Source: Rhodobacteraceae bacterium Water-Bin34 (GTDB lineage: Bacteria > Pseudomonadota > Alphaproteobacteria > Rhodobacterales > Rhodobacteraceae). From it: a DNA stretch of 64,000 nucleotides. Shown here piece by piece: positions 8,493-16,181 of the stretch (positions within the stretch are counted from its first letter, which is position 1; every line of letters starts with the position of its first letter). The translations under genes were made by a program, and so were the position numbers. Where the stretch lies: positions 27,773 to 91,772 of the forward strand of contig FZLS01000005.1 in NCBI GenBank assembly GCA_900197625.1, written 5' to 3'. Under the pieces are notes generated by a model. That model was not told where the DNA came from, ran no database searches, and worked only from the letters and a program-made list of their open reading frames with translations.

Positions 8493-9836
8493 ATGGCACA
8501 GTCAAACTATCAAGCTCTTGTGGAGAAGTGGGGCCCCATTTTGGAGCACGACTCTTTTTCACCAATTGCAGATCAACACAAGAAATCTGTCACTGCGACA
8601 ATTCTTGAAAACACAGAAAAGGCTCTCGTAGAATCAGGTGATATCTCTGCTTCTATGACTGGTCTTCTTAGCGAAACTACAGTAACAGGCGATGGCGGCT
8701 TCGGTTCAGCTTCAACTGCTGCTGGTCCAACTGCTGGTTACGATCCAGTATTAATCTCATTAGTACGTCGTGCAATGCCTAATCTTATGGCATACGACAT
8801 TGCTGGTGTACAGCCAATGACAGGTCCAACAGGACTTATCTTTGCAATGCGTTCAACTTACACTAACCAAGCTGGCGGCGAAGCTTTCTACAACGAAGCT
8901 GATACTGACTTCTCTGGTACAGGTGCTCATAGCGCGAAACTAGGCGAAGGTTCAGAAACTACTGGTGTAGGCCTTGACACTGACGATGCTGAAGCATTGG
9001 GAACTCTCCCAATCGTAGGCGGAACCGGTGCTGCTGGTGACCCAGTTGCTCCAACTACTTCATTCGGCGAAATGGCCTTCTCAATCGAGAAAGTTACGGT
9101 TGCTGCGAAGTCAAGAGCTCTGAAAGCTGAATACACTACTGAGCTTGCTCAGGACCTTAAAGCAGTTCACGGCTTAGATGCTGAAACTGAATTAGCCAAC
9201 ATTCTCCAGTCTGAAATCTTAGTTGAGATCAACAGAGAATTGGTTCGTACAATCTACTCAAATGCTGTTGCTGGTGCAACTGCTACCGCCGCTCCGGGTA
9301 CATTCGACTTAGACGTTGATGCAAACGGTCGTTGGTCAGTAGAGAAGTTCAAAGGTTTAATGTTCCAAATCGAGCAAGAAGCTAACGCTATTGCAAAAGG
9401 AACCAGACGTGGTAAAGGTAACATCGTAATTTGTTCTTCAGACGTAGCTTCTGCATTGCAAATGGCCGGTGTACTTGATTACACTCCTGCTCTTAACAGC
9501 AACGCTCTTTCAGTAGATGATACTGGTAATACTTTTGCTGGTGTACTTAACGGTCGCTACAAAGTATATATCGATCCATATGCTGGTGCAAACTACCTAG
9601 TTGTAGGCTATAAAGGTTCTTCATCTTTCGATGCTGGTATCTTCTATTGCCCATACGTTCCATTACAAATGGTTCGTGCAGTTGGTGAGAATAGCTTCCA
9701 ACCGAAAATTGGTTTCAAAACCCGTTACGGTATGGTCTCTAACCCATATGCTAAAGGAATCACACAAGGTTCTGGTGCATTGGATGCCAACAGCAACGTA
9801 TACTACCGTAGAGTTGCTATCGCAAACCTTTTCTAG
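8493..9836 (+). CDS. 23: Major capsid protein gp23
   Basis: HK97-fold hexamer subunit, 447 residues (521 in T4). The N-terminal region through about residue 61 looks like the removable delta domain. GLLSE followed by TT fits the gp21 cleavage rule. Conserved blocks are DPVLISLVRRAMPNLMAYD, GVQPMTGPTGLIFAMRS, SRALKAEYTTELAQDLKAVHG, NREL and the C-terminal FQPKIGFKTRYGMVSNPYA. A perfect TATAAATA lies 41 nt upstream and a strong hairpin terminator follows, so this is the end of the plus-strand late operon. Confidence 0.96.
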   Translation: MAQSNYQALVEKWGPILEHDSFSPIADQHKKSVTATILENTEKALVESGDISASMTGLLSETTVTGDGGFGSASTAAGPTAGYDPVLISLVRRAMPNLMAYDIAGVQPMTGPTGLIFAMRSTYTNQAGGEAFYNEADTDFSGTGAHSAKLGEGSETTGVGLDTDDAEALGTLPIVGGTGAAGDPVAPTTSFGEMAFSIEKVTVAAKSRALKAEYTTELAQDLKAVHGLDAETELANILQSEILVEINRELVRTIYSNAVAGATATAAPGTFDLDVDANGRWSVEKFKGLMFQIEQEANAIAKGTRRGKGNIVICSSDVASALQMAGVLDYTPALNSNALSVDDTGNTFAGVLNGRYKVYIDPYAGANYLVVGYKGSSSFDAGIFYCPYVPLQMVRAVGENSFQPKIGFKTRYGMVSNPYAKGITQGSGALDANSNVYYRRVAIANLF

Positions 9837-9860
9837 GATTTGTAGATATAATAATAAGAA

Positions 9861-9878
9861 GGGTGGGTCAAACCACCC
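9861..9878 (+). other. Short hairpin after gp23
   Basis: GGGTGG and CCACCC form a 6-bp stem around a 6-nt loop, 25 nt after the gp23 stop. It is not followed by a T tract, so it may be a 3'-end stabilising structure ahead of the true terminator. Confidence 0.45.
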
Positions 9879-9894
9879 CATTATTAATAAGATT

Positions 9895-9922
9895 AGAGAG
9901 TTCTTTGGAACTCTCTTTTTTT
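9895..9922 (+). terminator. Intrinsic terminator of the plus-strand late operon
   Basis: AGAGAGTTC and GAACTCTCT form a 9-bp stem with a TTTG loop followed by seven T. It lies between the convergent ends of gp23 and the first minus-strand gene. Confidence 0.9.
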
Positions 9923-9936
9923 ATGTGTGTGATTTG

Positions 9937-10689
9937 TTACGCTAAGTATTCTGTCAGTCGATCGACTTTTTTACAGAAATCGTGATATGCACTAGTGACT
10001 TTATAGTGATTGTAGAATAGAGCTTTCTTTATTCTTTCCCACAAGCTTTTTTCAAGCATGGGATAACCAAACGAGAATACAATACATTCATAGTGCTGAT
10101 AGTTACGACACGTTTGAATATTCCAAAATTTAGTTAGCTCTCCGTCCGTATATGGCTTTTCTCGTTTTTCCATTTGAGATGAATTTTCATAATTATCATC
10201 GTCATATACAATGTGTAAAGTAATGCCACCTTCAGACCACCAAGGTACTTCCTTGCGAGGTCTCTCAACAGTGTTAATAACATTATCATACCAATAGATA
10301 TCACACCTCAGATCCCTCATCTCACGCATGAATTGGCCTTTTTGCTCTTTAGTGTTGAATACTATACCAATATATCGATGCTTAGAATCATCATGACCTT
10401 GACAACTAGTGAACGTTAGATAACCTTTTTTCTGTAAAGCAAGGACTGCGTCTTTAACTCCTGGCTCAAGGTTCTTTTCCATAATATCAGAATACTGACT
10501 TACGAAAGAAGATACATATTTTCCAAACTCGTCTTTATACACATACGTACGACCATTGTCGAAATGCTCATTGCCCTTAACGAACATAGCATAATGGTGA
10601 CGATCTTCGGGAGTATTTAAAGCTGGTAAGGTTTCTTCTTGAACGTATTGTTGTTCGTATTGAACACGATATTCGTATTGAGATTTCAT
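9937..10689 (-). CDS. Hypothetical protein with SCQGHD motif
   Basis: 250 residues, not recognised with confidence. A central block (LTFTSCQGHDDSKHRYIGIVF, about residues 91-111) has the look of a conserved metal or nucleotide site. Proteins with a T/SSCxGH motif occur in many phages without known function. Start is fixed by GGAG 5-6 nt before the ATG. It is the last gene of the minus-strand region, convergent with gp23, and follows a terminator overlapped by a GATAAATA element, so it may be expressed late. Confidence 0.6.
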   Translation of the reverse strand: MKSQYEYRVQYEQQYVQEETLPALNTPEDRHHYAMFVKGNEHFDNGRTYVYKDEFGKYVSSFVSQYSDIMEKNLEPGVKDAVLALQKKGYLTFTSCQGHDDSKHRYIGIVFNTKEQKGQFMREMRDLRCDIYWYDNVINTVERPRKEVPWWSEGGITLHIVYDDDNYENSSQMEKREKPYTDGELTKFWNIQTCRNYQHYECIVFSFGYPMLEKSLWERIKKALFYNHYKVTSAYHDFCKKVDRLTEYLA

Positions 10690-10704
10690 CTGAGCTCCAT
10701 GAAT

Positions 10705-10729
10705 AAAAAAAGGAGAGCCTAAGCCCTCC
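10705..10729 (-). terminator. Terminator downstream of dsbA
   Basis: On the minus strand a 7-bp stem GGAGGGC/GCTCTCC with a TTAG loop is followed by seven T. It separates dsbA from the next gene. Confidence 0.85.
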
Positions 10730-10732
10730 TTC

Positions 10733-10740
10733 TATTTATC
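10733..10740 (-). promoter_or_regulatory. Late-promoter-like GATAAATA abutting a terminator
   Basis: GATAAATA ends 3 nt before the stem of the terminator at 10705-10729. A start about 6-7 nt downstream would fall inside the first arm of the hairpin, so a late transcript would lack a complete terminator. Confidence 0.45.
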
Positions 10741-10752
10741 ACCTATAGACTA

Positions 10753-11049
10753 TTAATCTACTTGCTGCTCGATTCCTTTTACAGGCTCTAATACTGCTTC
10801 TGCAAATTGCATAAACTCTTCACTCTTAGCTGCTTCTTGAGCTAAGTTAGAAGCATGATAGATACGTGCTAGTTTATTGAAATCTTTCTTTGGGACCAAA
10901 CAATCTTCGAGAATTTTCTCAGCAATTGCTTTCATATGGTCTTTTTCAGCTTCAATTCTTACCATCGAGTTAGACATTTCCTTCAAAGCATTTTGAATTT
11001 GTGTTCTATTCTTTTCGGTAATAATTGTTGGTAGTGTTTCGTCACTCAT
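10753..11049 (-). CDS. dsbA: DsbA-like double-stranded DNA-binding protein
   Basis: 98 residues (T4 DsbA has 89). The second half, LVPKKDFNKLARIYHASN followed by an acidic helix, lines up by eye with the T4 DsbA segment KMFNRLLALYHKDN. T4 DsbA binds DNA near late promoters and modestly affects late transcription. Helical and charged throughout. Start has GGAGTTATATT before the ATG. A small membrane protein gene is immediately upstream. The call rests on recalled similarity, not an alignment. Confidence 0.65.
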   Translation of the reverse strand: MSDETLPTIITEKNRTQIQNALKEMSNSMVRIEAEKDHMKAIAEKILEDCLVPKKDFNKLARIYHASNLAQEAAKSEEFMQFAEAVLEPVKGIEQQVD

Positions 11050-11062
11050 AATATAACTCCAG

Positions 11063-11218
11063 TTAGGTTGTACTTGCGATTAAATTAATTAAAGCCATAG
11101 CACCAAACATAAACGCAAGTACGACAAATTGTACTATTGAGGCATAAGCTGCCTGTCTGATTGGATGCATTTCAGCCAGTTTTTCTAAAACAGATTCGTT
11201 TTCTATATCCTTATTCAT
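11063..11218 (-). CDS. Small single-span membrane protein
   Basis: 51 residues. It begins MNKDIENESVLEKLAEMHP, then a hydrophobic helix (about residues 28-47) rich in Val, Phe, Ala and Leu. Ribosome site GGGAGATAT lies just before the ATG. It ends 13 nt before dsbA begins, so the two are probably co-transcribed. Function unknown. Confidence 0.6.
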   Translation of the reverse strand: MNKDIENESVLEKLAEMHPIRQAAYASIVQFVVLAFMFGAMALINLIASTT

Positions 11219-11303
11219 ATATCTCCCTAGTTAATGACACAAATCTTCATACATGCCAGAATACTTACGGTGATGGCTCTGATCTCCATCATGTATTTTA
11301 ATG

Positions 11304-11729
11304 TTATAGTTCCCCAGCTTCTCTAAGTTGGGCCCTGATTTTCGTTGCCGAAATTTCGTGAATGTCTGACCCAAGGTCATGTTCTGTAAATGTGTAGCCG
11401 ACACCGCGACCATAGCTGATATCCACAATATTAGGAACGCAGATAATAATATATTCATATCCATTTTCATATCCTTCTTTTCGTAATCCATTCTCGATTG
11501 CTTCAACTACTTGAATCTCGCCAAACGGATTATCATCTTGTGTTTGGGTTCTTCCGCCACCGGCATCTTTGTCAACTATACCGCCTACGTCTCGAACCAT
11601 TATAGCAACTTGTCCAGTGACTTCTAAGGCACGTTTGAACAGTGCTGTATGGCCATCATGCCAAGGTTGCCAACGCCCGAGCATTTGAGCTGTGGGCTTC
11701 TGATAATCAAAAAACTCTTTTTCTATCAT
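11304..11729 (-). CDS. Cytidylyltransferase-like nucleotidyltransferase
   Basis: 141 residues with the HxGH nucleotidyltransferase signature GRWQPWHDGHTALF (about residues 18-31) and the second motif ISATKIR near residue 127. Such enzymes transfer a nucleotide from NTP to a small phosphate (or sulfate) substrate. It is the third gene of a tightly packed cassette with an APS-kinase-like gene and a DUF2061 protein (1-nt spacing to the latter), so a role in making an activated sulfate or sugar donor is possible. The motif spacing fits the NMNAT/CTP-transferase group better than classical ATP sulfurylase, so the substrate is open. Confidence 0.75.
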   Translation of the reverse strand: MIEKEFFDYQKPTAQMLGRWQPWHDGHTALFKRALEVTGQVAIMVRDVGGIVDKDAGGGRTQTQDDNPFGEIQVVEAIENGLRKEGYENGYEYIIICVPNIVDISYGRGVGYTFTEHDLGSDIHEISATKIRAQLREAGEL

Positions 11730-11730
11730 T

Positions 11731-11949
11731 TTATCTCCTATTTAAACCAATTCTAATATACTTATACCACAATCTTTCATGGCCGTAGTACAAAACAAAT
11801 TTAATAACGAGATCTGCTAGAAATACCATGCCAACCGCTTTCGGTGGTAAGCCAAAATACCAAGCAATAATTGCTGTGGTTATACTAGCTATTATACGCC
11901 ATGTTACGGCTTTTGTCAAATGTCGAATCTTACTTACTGACTCTGTCAT
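11731..11949 (-). CDS. DUF2061 membrane protein
   Basis: 72 residues with the DUF2061 pattern HLTKAVTWRIIASITT and a later LVIKFVLYYGHERLW. Two membrane helices are visible (about 17-32 and 38-56). DUF2061 proteins are often encoded with, or fused to, APS kinase (CysC). Here it starts in an ATGA overlap with the APS-kinase-like gene. It might be a transporter or membrane anchor for the pathway, but the function is unknown. Confidence 0.8.
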   Translation of the reverse strand: MTESVSKIRHLTKAVTWRIIASITTAIIAWYFGLPPKAVGMVFLADLVIKFVLYYGHERLWYKYIRIGLNRR

Positions 11950-12398
11950 TTTTCAATGTTCAAAGTAAACGCAAGCTGCGGGTTTCGCTTCATGAACGTG
12001 GCGACAACTAGCATTAAAGTTGAGGGTGTATCTTCAAACCATTCGGATACATGATAATCAACTTTTTCTGGTGGCACAAACATTTTATTTGTATCTTCAA
12101 ATCGGCCTTCTTCTATCGTATCCATCCAAACAGTAAAGTCTGGATCAAAGGCTTCTCGAGCTGCTTCAGTAGGACATACAAAATCAGTAACAACAATCTT
12201 ACCTGCTAATGCTGCACCATCACTTAAGTGGCGCATACGATTTGCTTGTCTCATACGACCTTCAGGACTAAAGTCCCAATCATCGTAATGCTTACGAACT
12301 TGATCTGCATTAATATGAACTGCATCAAGAAGTCCAGCCAGTGGTTTTGCTAAAGTAGTTTTCCCACTACCTGGCAAACCAAAAATCAATATTTTCAC
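11946..12398 (-). CDS. APS kinase-like P-loop kinase (GTG start)
   Basis: 150 residues. It has a Walker A GLPGSGKTTLA (about 7-17), followed by INADQVRKHY, WDFSPEGRMRQANRM and the segment KIVVTDFVCPTEAAREAF. That order matches APS kinase (CysC: LDGDNVR, LGFSxxDRxEN, AFISPxRxxR), which makes PAPS from adenylylsulfate. Residues differ from canonical CysC (NADQVR for DGDNVR), so another small-molecule kinase is possible. GTG start 7-8 nt after AAGGAG. With two sulfotransferase domains elsewhere in the window a PAPS role is attractive but unproven. Confidence 0.7.
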   Translation of the reverse strand: MKILIFGLPGSGKTTLAKPLAGLLDAVHINADQVRKHYDDWDFSPEGRMRQANRMRHLSDGAALAGKIVVTDFVCPTEAAREAFDPDFTVWMDTIEEGRFEDTNKMFVPPEKVDYHVSEWFEDTPSTLMLVVATFMKRNPQLAFTLNIEK

Positions 12399-12425
12399 TC
12401 AACATTCTCCTTTATAAGTTGGTGT

Positions 12426-12449
12426 AAAAAAGGGAGCCCGAAGGCTCCC
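12426..12449 (-). terminator. Terminator downstream of DUF932 gene
   Basis: Minus-strand stem GGGAGCC/GGCTCCC with a TTCG tetraloop followed by six T. It separates the DUF932 gene from the APS-kinase cassette. Confidence 0.92.
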
Positions 12450-12462
12450 AATAGAGGGGGAA

Positions 12463-13419
12463 TTAAGCAGCTTCTGCCATCTCAATTGCAATGTCCAATG
12501 CTTTAACTTTACGATTTGCATTGCCACCAAACCATGCTGACGCCATACGAGTATCCGCTGAACGACATAGCTTGTGATCTGCCATGTATGTTACTGCGTT
12601 GTATGCATTCCACCATGAGCCTGGACGGAAGTGATCACCTGGTTGGTTCTCAACATATTGCATGGCTTGCTCAGCAGTTCGTGATAATGTCTTATCTTCA
12701 CGAGAAGACTCACCAAAGACTTTAGCCATGAAACGTTCAAGTGCTTGTTGATCCTTGTATTGCTTAGAGCCAAGGAACTCAGCAGCTTCTTTGAATTTCT
12801 CAACTTTATTGTGAGATAAACCAAGTGCTTCTTTAACAATGTCGGCATTGAATTTAGAACGGTGATTGATTCGAATCGATGGCTGATTTTTCTCGCTAAG
12901 AGCTACTGCCAAAGTATTGTTACAAACAACTCGTTCCATTACAAACTTAACATCAATTGCTTTACCGTACTGGTGTGGATTAGAGAAAAGCATATAACCT
13001 TTCACTTCATCACCATTGAACAATGAGAAGCCGTCTTTAACGTCAGCCAATGCCCATACGATTTGTCCATCTTTAAGAGATCCAGCGGTATCCATTACCA
13101 TGTCGCCTGCTTTTACGAAGTCTGTAAAGAAGTCGAAAGCTTCAGAGTTTTGTACTGGATTCCAGCCTTTACCCACCTGTGTCAACACTTTAGAATCGGT
13201 AGAACGTACCAACGCTTGCTGACCTGTTGGAAGTGTGTCACCCTTGTGACGGAATAGAGTATCGATCTTTTCAACTTCCCAGTCAAGTCCTGCAGCAACC
13301 TGCATTTCTCGTGGAGTCATGTCGTCCGATACCGGAGTACCAAGGCCATGCCAAGGTAGGCCATTGGATTCGCGATATGCCATTTGGGCTACGCCATTTA
13401 TCATTTCAAGTTCATGCAT
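12463..13419 (-). CDS. DUF932 / phage-plasmid-like protein
   Basis: 318 residues of the DUF932 (TIGR03299, phage/plasmid-like) family. Typical blocks are an N-terminal PWHGLGTPV, GKGWNPVQNSEAFDFF, VCNNTLAVAL, RINHRSK and a C-terminal GSWWNAYNAVTYMADH. Members occur on phages and plasmids and have no agreed function. Own sigma70 promoter just upstream (TTGACA-17-TATTAT) and own terminator, so it is a monocistronic early gene. Confidence 0.88.
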   Translation of the reverse strand: MHELEMINGVAQMAYRESNGLPWHGLGTPVSDDMTPREMQVAAGLDWEVEKIDTLFRHKGDTLPTGQQALVRSTDSKVLTQVGKGWNPVQNSEAFDFFTDFVKAGDMVMDTAGSLKDGQIVWALADVKDGFSLFNGDEVKGYMLFSNPHQYGKAIDVKFVMERVVCNNTLAVALSEKNQPSIRINHRSKFNADIVKEALGLSHNKVEKFKEAAEFLGSKQYKDQQALERFMAKVFGESSREDKTLSRTAEQAMQYVENQPGDHFRPGSWWNAYNAVTYMADHKLCRSADTRMASAWFGGNANRKVKALDIAIEMAEAA

Positions 13420-13454
13420 AATATAGTTTCCTTAGTTTTTCATTTGATAAGATA

Positions 13455-13483
13455 ATAATATATCGTTTAAGAACGAATGTCAA
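13455..13483 (-). promoter_or_regulatory. Sigma70 promoter for DUF932 gene
   Basis: TTGACA (13478-13483), 17-nt spacer, TATTAT (13455-13460) on the minus strand, preceded by an A-tract (AAAACAG). Confidence 0.88.
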
Positions 13484-13492
13484 CTGTTTTTT

Positions 13493-13681
13493 TTAAAAAT
13501 TTGCAGGTTGACTCATAGGATCTTCAGCATCTAAGATGTCGAATAGATCCATTTTTAACTCTGCAAGAGCTCGTTTTACGGCTGGACTGAAAGTGTAAGA
13601 AGCAATGCTTTCAACTGAGGCAATCGCACCTTGTGCTTCACTAATCGCGTCCATCTTTTCTTTAACATTTTCAATTTTCAT
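13493..13681 (-). CDS. Small helical hypothetical protein
   Basis: 62 residues, MKIENVKEKMDAISEAQGAI onward, predicted helical, not recognised. The ATG at 13681 follows AAAGGA by 7 nt and is preferred over an in-frame TTG further upstream. Transcribed from its own consensus promoter at 13711-13739. Confidence 0.6.
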   Translation of the reverse strand: MKIENVKEKMDAISEAQGAIASVESIASYTFSPAVKRALAELKMDLFDILDAEDPMSQPANF

Positions 13682-13710
13682 AACTAATCCTTTTATCAAT
13701 TTACTGTACC

Positions 13711-13739
13711 ATTATATTCGGTTTAAGAACAAATGTCAA
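13711..13739 (-). promoter_or_regulatory. Consensus sigma70 promoter
   Basis: Perfect TTGACA (13734-13739), 17-nt spacer TTTGTTCTTAAACCGAA, perfect TATAAT (13711-13716), with an A-tract upstream. Drives the gene at 13493-13681. Confidence 0.93.
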
Positions 13740-13770
13740 CTGTTTTTTTGATTTTATTTGAAGTTTTTTG

Positions 13771-14142
13771 TTAAGCAGCTCGCTGCAAGTAAGTTGCTAA
13801 GACTTGGAATCCTGTACCGTCGTAGAGTTTGTTAACGAGCCATTGAGTTCCATCCCACAAGTAAAGATATTCGGCACCCCAGTTGTCGGCCTTCTCATAT
13901 GCATCTTTACTGCCGAAGAAATCAGCTGGATCGTCATTTACTGCACTTTCTTTAGACTCAGAGTATGAGTCACTTAAAGATGAAAGATAACCGCCTTTAG
14001 CAACCATGTTAGCTTCAGCATCAGAGTTATAAGAGTCTAACAACGTAGCTCCAACTCCTTCTAAATAACCATCATAGTGACAATAGCTTGCAGTAACAGT
14101 ACCATTATCGTTTAAAGTTCCAATCATTGAACGTGTACCCAT
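13771..14142 (-). CDS. Conserved phage hypothetical protein (MGTRS... family)
   Basis: 123 residues. N-terminus MGTRSMIGTLNDNGTVTASYCHYDGYLEGVG is a pattern I associate with small conserved phage proteins in which a short beta hairpin leads to a YCHxDGY motif. No function known. Has its own consensus promoter and a GGA ribosome site. Confidence 0.65.
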   Translation of the reverse strand: MGTRSMIGTLNDNGTVTASYCHYDGYLEGVGATLLDSYNSDAEANMVAKGGYLSSLSDSYSESKESAVNDDPADFFGSKDAYEKADNWGAEYLYLWDGTQWLVNKLYDGTGFQVLATYLQRAA

Positions 14143-14177
14143 AACAAATTTCCTTCTTTATTTGATTTGATATAGTA

Positions 14178-14206
14178 ATTATATTCGGTTTAAGAACAAA
14201 TGTCAA
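14178..14206 (-). promoter_or_regulatory. Consensus sigma70 promoter
   Basis: Perfect TTGACA (14201-14206), 17-nt spacer identical to the one at 13717-13733, perfect TATAAT (14178-14183). It overlaps the 3' end of the next gene upstream (stop at 14190). Confidence 0.93.
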
Positions 14207-14648
14207 CTGTTTTTTTCATTTTATTTGATAAAAATTCAAATTTATTTGGGATATCTAGATCAGGAATTGGATCAAATCCCCAGTGGAGTAGAGCCTGTCG
14301 CTGTTTTAAGCGCTTAGAAAGATCGCCATTTCCGTTCTTTTTTACTTGAGCTCCATGCCTTGCTCCGAAGGACCGCCAGCGTTTAATCTGGTGAGCATCT
14401 AGAGCTTCGATTCTACGACCTTGATAGTATCGTAGGTACCACTGGAACCATCCCATCGGGTCTTCTGGAGTGATCCAGCCACGCTCTTGCCACACCTCTA
14501 GAGGCTGTGAAGCACCCTCCATAAACAAGTTTGTTTTAGTGATTATAGGCTTGCGATCGAAATCAGGATTAGTATCCAGATAATATGAACCATCAAAGAT
14601 GCCCAGTTCGAGCATCTCATATGGTGTGAAGGTAGGATTAAACTCCAT
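14190..14648 (-). CDS. Conserved hypothetical protein, GWFQWYLRYYxGRR family
   Basis: 152 residues. Contains ITPEDPMGWFQWYLRYYQGRR (about residues 59-79) followed by QIKRWRSFGARHGAQV and a C-terminal RQALLHWGFD. This Trp/Arg-rich pattern is shared by a family found in phages and, oddly, eukaryotes, with unknown function. Overlaps the gene upstream by 11 nt. Confidence 0.65.
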   Translation of the reverse strand: MEFNPTFTPYEMLELGIFDGSYYLDTNPDFDRKPIITKTNLFMEGASQPLEVWQERGWITPEDPMGWFQWYLRYYQGRRIEALDAHQIKRWRSFGARHGAQVKKNGNGDLSKRLKQRQALLHWGFDPIPDLDIPNKFEFLSNKMKKTVDICS

Positions 14649-14937
14649 TTGTTACACTGTATCCAAGAGTAAGCTCAACCCATTGTTTGCCGAGATCTTC
14701 AGCAAATGCTACAATTAGGTTCTCACGTGGATCAGTGTCCATATATTGTATATGATCAGAAAGAGCCATATCGTCAGCTTTACGGAAGTACTCTACAGCT
14801 TTTCTAAAGTCGGCTTGATCGTCGACATACAGCTCTTTAAGGTTTTCACTAGCTCGTTCGATATACCCGTCATATGATTTGATGAGAGTTTCAACGTGTG
14901 AAAGTTTTGCGTTGGTCCAAAATTCTTGAGTTGTCAT
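14638..14937 (-). CDS. Hypothetical helical protein
   Basis: 99 residues, MTTQEFWTNAKLSHVETL onward, acidic and helical. Start at 14937 chosen because GGAG lies 6 nt upstream, whereas the upstream in-frame ATG is itself part of that GGAG. Own promoter at 14964-14992. Not recognised. Confidence 0.55.
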   Translation of the reverse strand: MTTQEFWTNAKLSHVETLIKSYDGYIERASENLKELYVDDQADFRKAVEYFRKADDMALSDHIQYMDTDPRENLIVAFAEDLGKQWVELTLGYSVTNGV

Positions 14938-14963
14938 ATAAAGCTCCATTAATTTATAGTACT

Positions 14964-14992
14964 ATTATACATCATTTGAAAACGAATGTCAA
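14964..14992 (-). promoter_or_regulatory. Consensus sigma70 promoter
   Basis: Perfect TTGACA (14987-14992), 17-nt spacer, perfect TATAAT (14964-14969). The start site falls just before the gene at 14638-14937. Confidence 0.92.
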
Positions 14993-15056
14993 CAGTTATT
15001 TAGATCAAAAAGTTATAAGAACTTCAATCTTTAGAACTTTTAGTTATATGGCTTAT

Positions 15057-15428
15057 TTAGTGAACGATCTCAGATTGCATTGGTAAACAGTCAATCAAAT
15101 CCCATGCGTATTTTCCATAGCCAGATTTAACGATGTTTACGACGTCAGCATAAGGACCTTTTGAATTATCAAAGACTGGAGCGATAAATGCTTTTGGGCA
15201 CCTTCGTTTTAGATATATTCTCCAGTATTCTTCAGCATCTTCCTTATCAAAAAAGCCAACTGCTTTCGTAATTTCAAATGGATTGTGAGTAGAGAACAGA
15301 GCAACCAAGCGCTTGTCCGTTGGGTCTTGATCCATGAACGTCATATCCTCGTTTTTTGCAGTGCCTAAGAATATTCCTTCTTCTGGATCTATAATAATAA
15401 ACTTTTCTTGATAGTCATCATTCACCAT
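15057..15428 (-). CDS. Hypothetical protein
   Basis: 123 residues, mixed alpha/beta by composition (EKFIIIDPEEGIFLGTAKN, then FFDKEDAEEYWRIYLKRRCP). Start overlaps the end of the membrane-protein gene upstream by 11 nt, so translation is coupled. No family recognised. Confidence 0.55.
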   Translation of the reverse strand: MVNDDYQEKFIIIDPEEGIFLGTAKNEDMTFMDQDPTDKRLVALFSTHNPFEITKAVGFFDKEDAEEYWRIYLKRRCPKAFIAPVFDNSKGPYADVVNIVKSGYGKYAWDLIDCLPMQSEIVH

Positions 15429-15612
15429 GTTTCACCAGCTCTACTTCTCCATTTTCATCTAGTCTGGTTTTTACGTATCCATCTTCAATAAGACGATCAA
15501 TTGTGGCTTCAATAAGTTTGTTAATGTCTTGGCGAACTACGTTGGATTGCATCCATTTTCCCACGTAAGTAAAGATAACTGCCGTAGCTAATAACCATAA
15601 TTCTGTGTTCAT
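15418..15612 (-). CDS. Small membrane-anchored hypothetical protein
   Basis: 64 residues: an N-terminal membrane helix (ELWLLATAVIFTYVGKW) and a charged cytoplasmic part ending RLDENGEVELVKHGE. The ATG at 15612 follows AAGGAG. It begins within the last codons of the next gene (overlap 15609-15612, ATGA). Function unknown. Confidence 0.6.
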   Translation of the reverse strand: MNTELWLLATAVIFTYVGKWMQSNVVRQDINKLIEATIDRLIEDGYVKTRLDENGEVELVKHGE

Positions 15613-16181
15613 GCTACTTGCTCTCCTTGATAACCTTCCCACCACGACGGTGCCGGTCTACCTTTAACCCACTTTGCAAAATACTTTGATTCGTGGTAGT
15701 AGTTACGATATGCTTTTACTGCGTCACCTTTAACGATGCATTGCGGATATTGCGCCATTGCTTGAGCAAATTCAGTTAAGCCAATATCAGGCATATTTGC
15801 TGGACACTCTTTAAGGAAGTCCTTAAGCTTTTGATATGTTAGGTGTTGCTTATTGAAACGATACTCAAACTCACTGCAGAGTGCTAGAAAGTGCTCATAG
15901 TGCCAATCATAATTAGCCTTAGAAGCCATAGTCCAAACAGTACAAGGGTGACCAGCATGTACGGATTTGTACATGATTGCTTCCTTAGCAGAATCTGGGA
16001 GCAAGTAATGTTTAACCATTCGCTTACCAGATTTAGAAGGTGCTTGGTACTCTTTACCATCAAGAATACGATGGGCCGTGGAAAGCATTTGAGCTGACTC
16101 TACGATCATTTTTGGAATGTGTTTGTCGCACATCATTTTTGCTGATTCGACAGGACATTCGGATAATACAAATACGTTCAT
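15609..16181 (-). CDS. Conserved phage protein, possibly pyrimidine-dimer glycosylase-like
   Basis: 190 residues beginning MNVFVLSECPVESAKMMCDKHIPKMIVESAQMLSTAHRILDG, a strongly conserved N-terminus in many T4-like marine phages. Some databases label this group pyrimidine dimer DNA glycosylase. I cannot confirm the active-site residues, so the enzyme role is uncertain. A C-terminal KWVKGRPAPSWWEGY tail is also conserved. Stop and start overlap with the neighbouring gene (TAATG). Confidence 0.6.
   Translation of the reverse strand: MNVFVLSECPVESAKMMCDKHIPKMIVESAQMLSTAHRILDGKEYQAPSKSGKRMVKHYLLPDSAKEAIMYKSVHAGHPCTVWTMASKANYDWHYEHFLALCSEFEYRFNKQHLTYQKLKDFLKECPANMPDIGLTEFAQAMAQYPQCIVKGDAVKAYRNYYHESKYFAKWVKGRPAPSWWEGYQGEQVA

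Noticed and set aside
11231..11506. 91-codon open frame overlapping the nucleotidyltransferase end
   Set aside because: Most of it overlaps the other frame and it lacks a ribosome site. The tail (HRKYSGMYEDLCH) looks protein-like, so a shorter coding region cannot be fully excluded.
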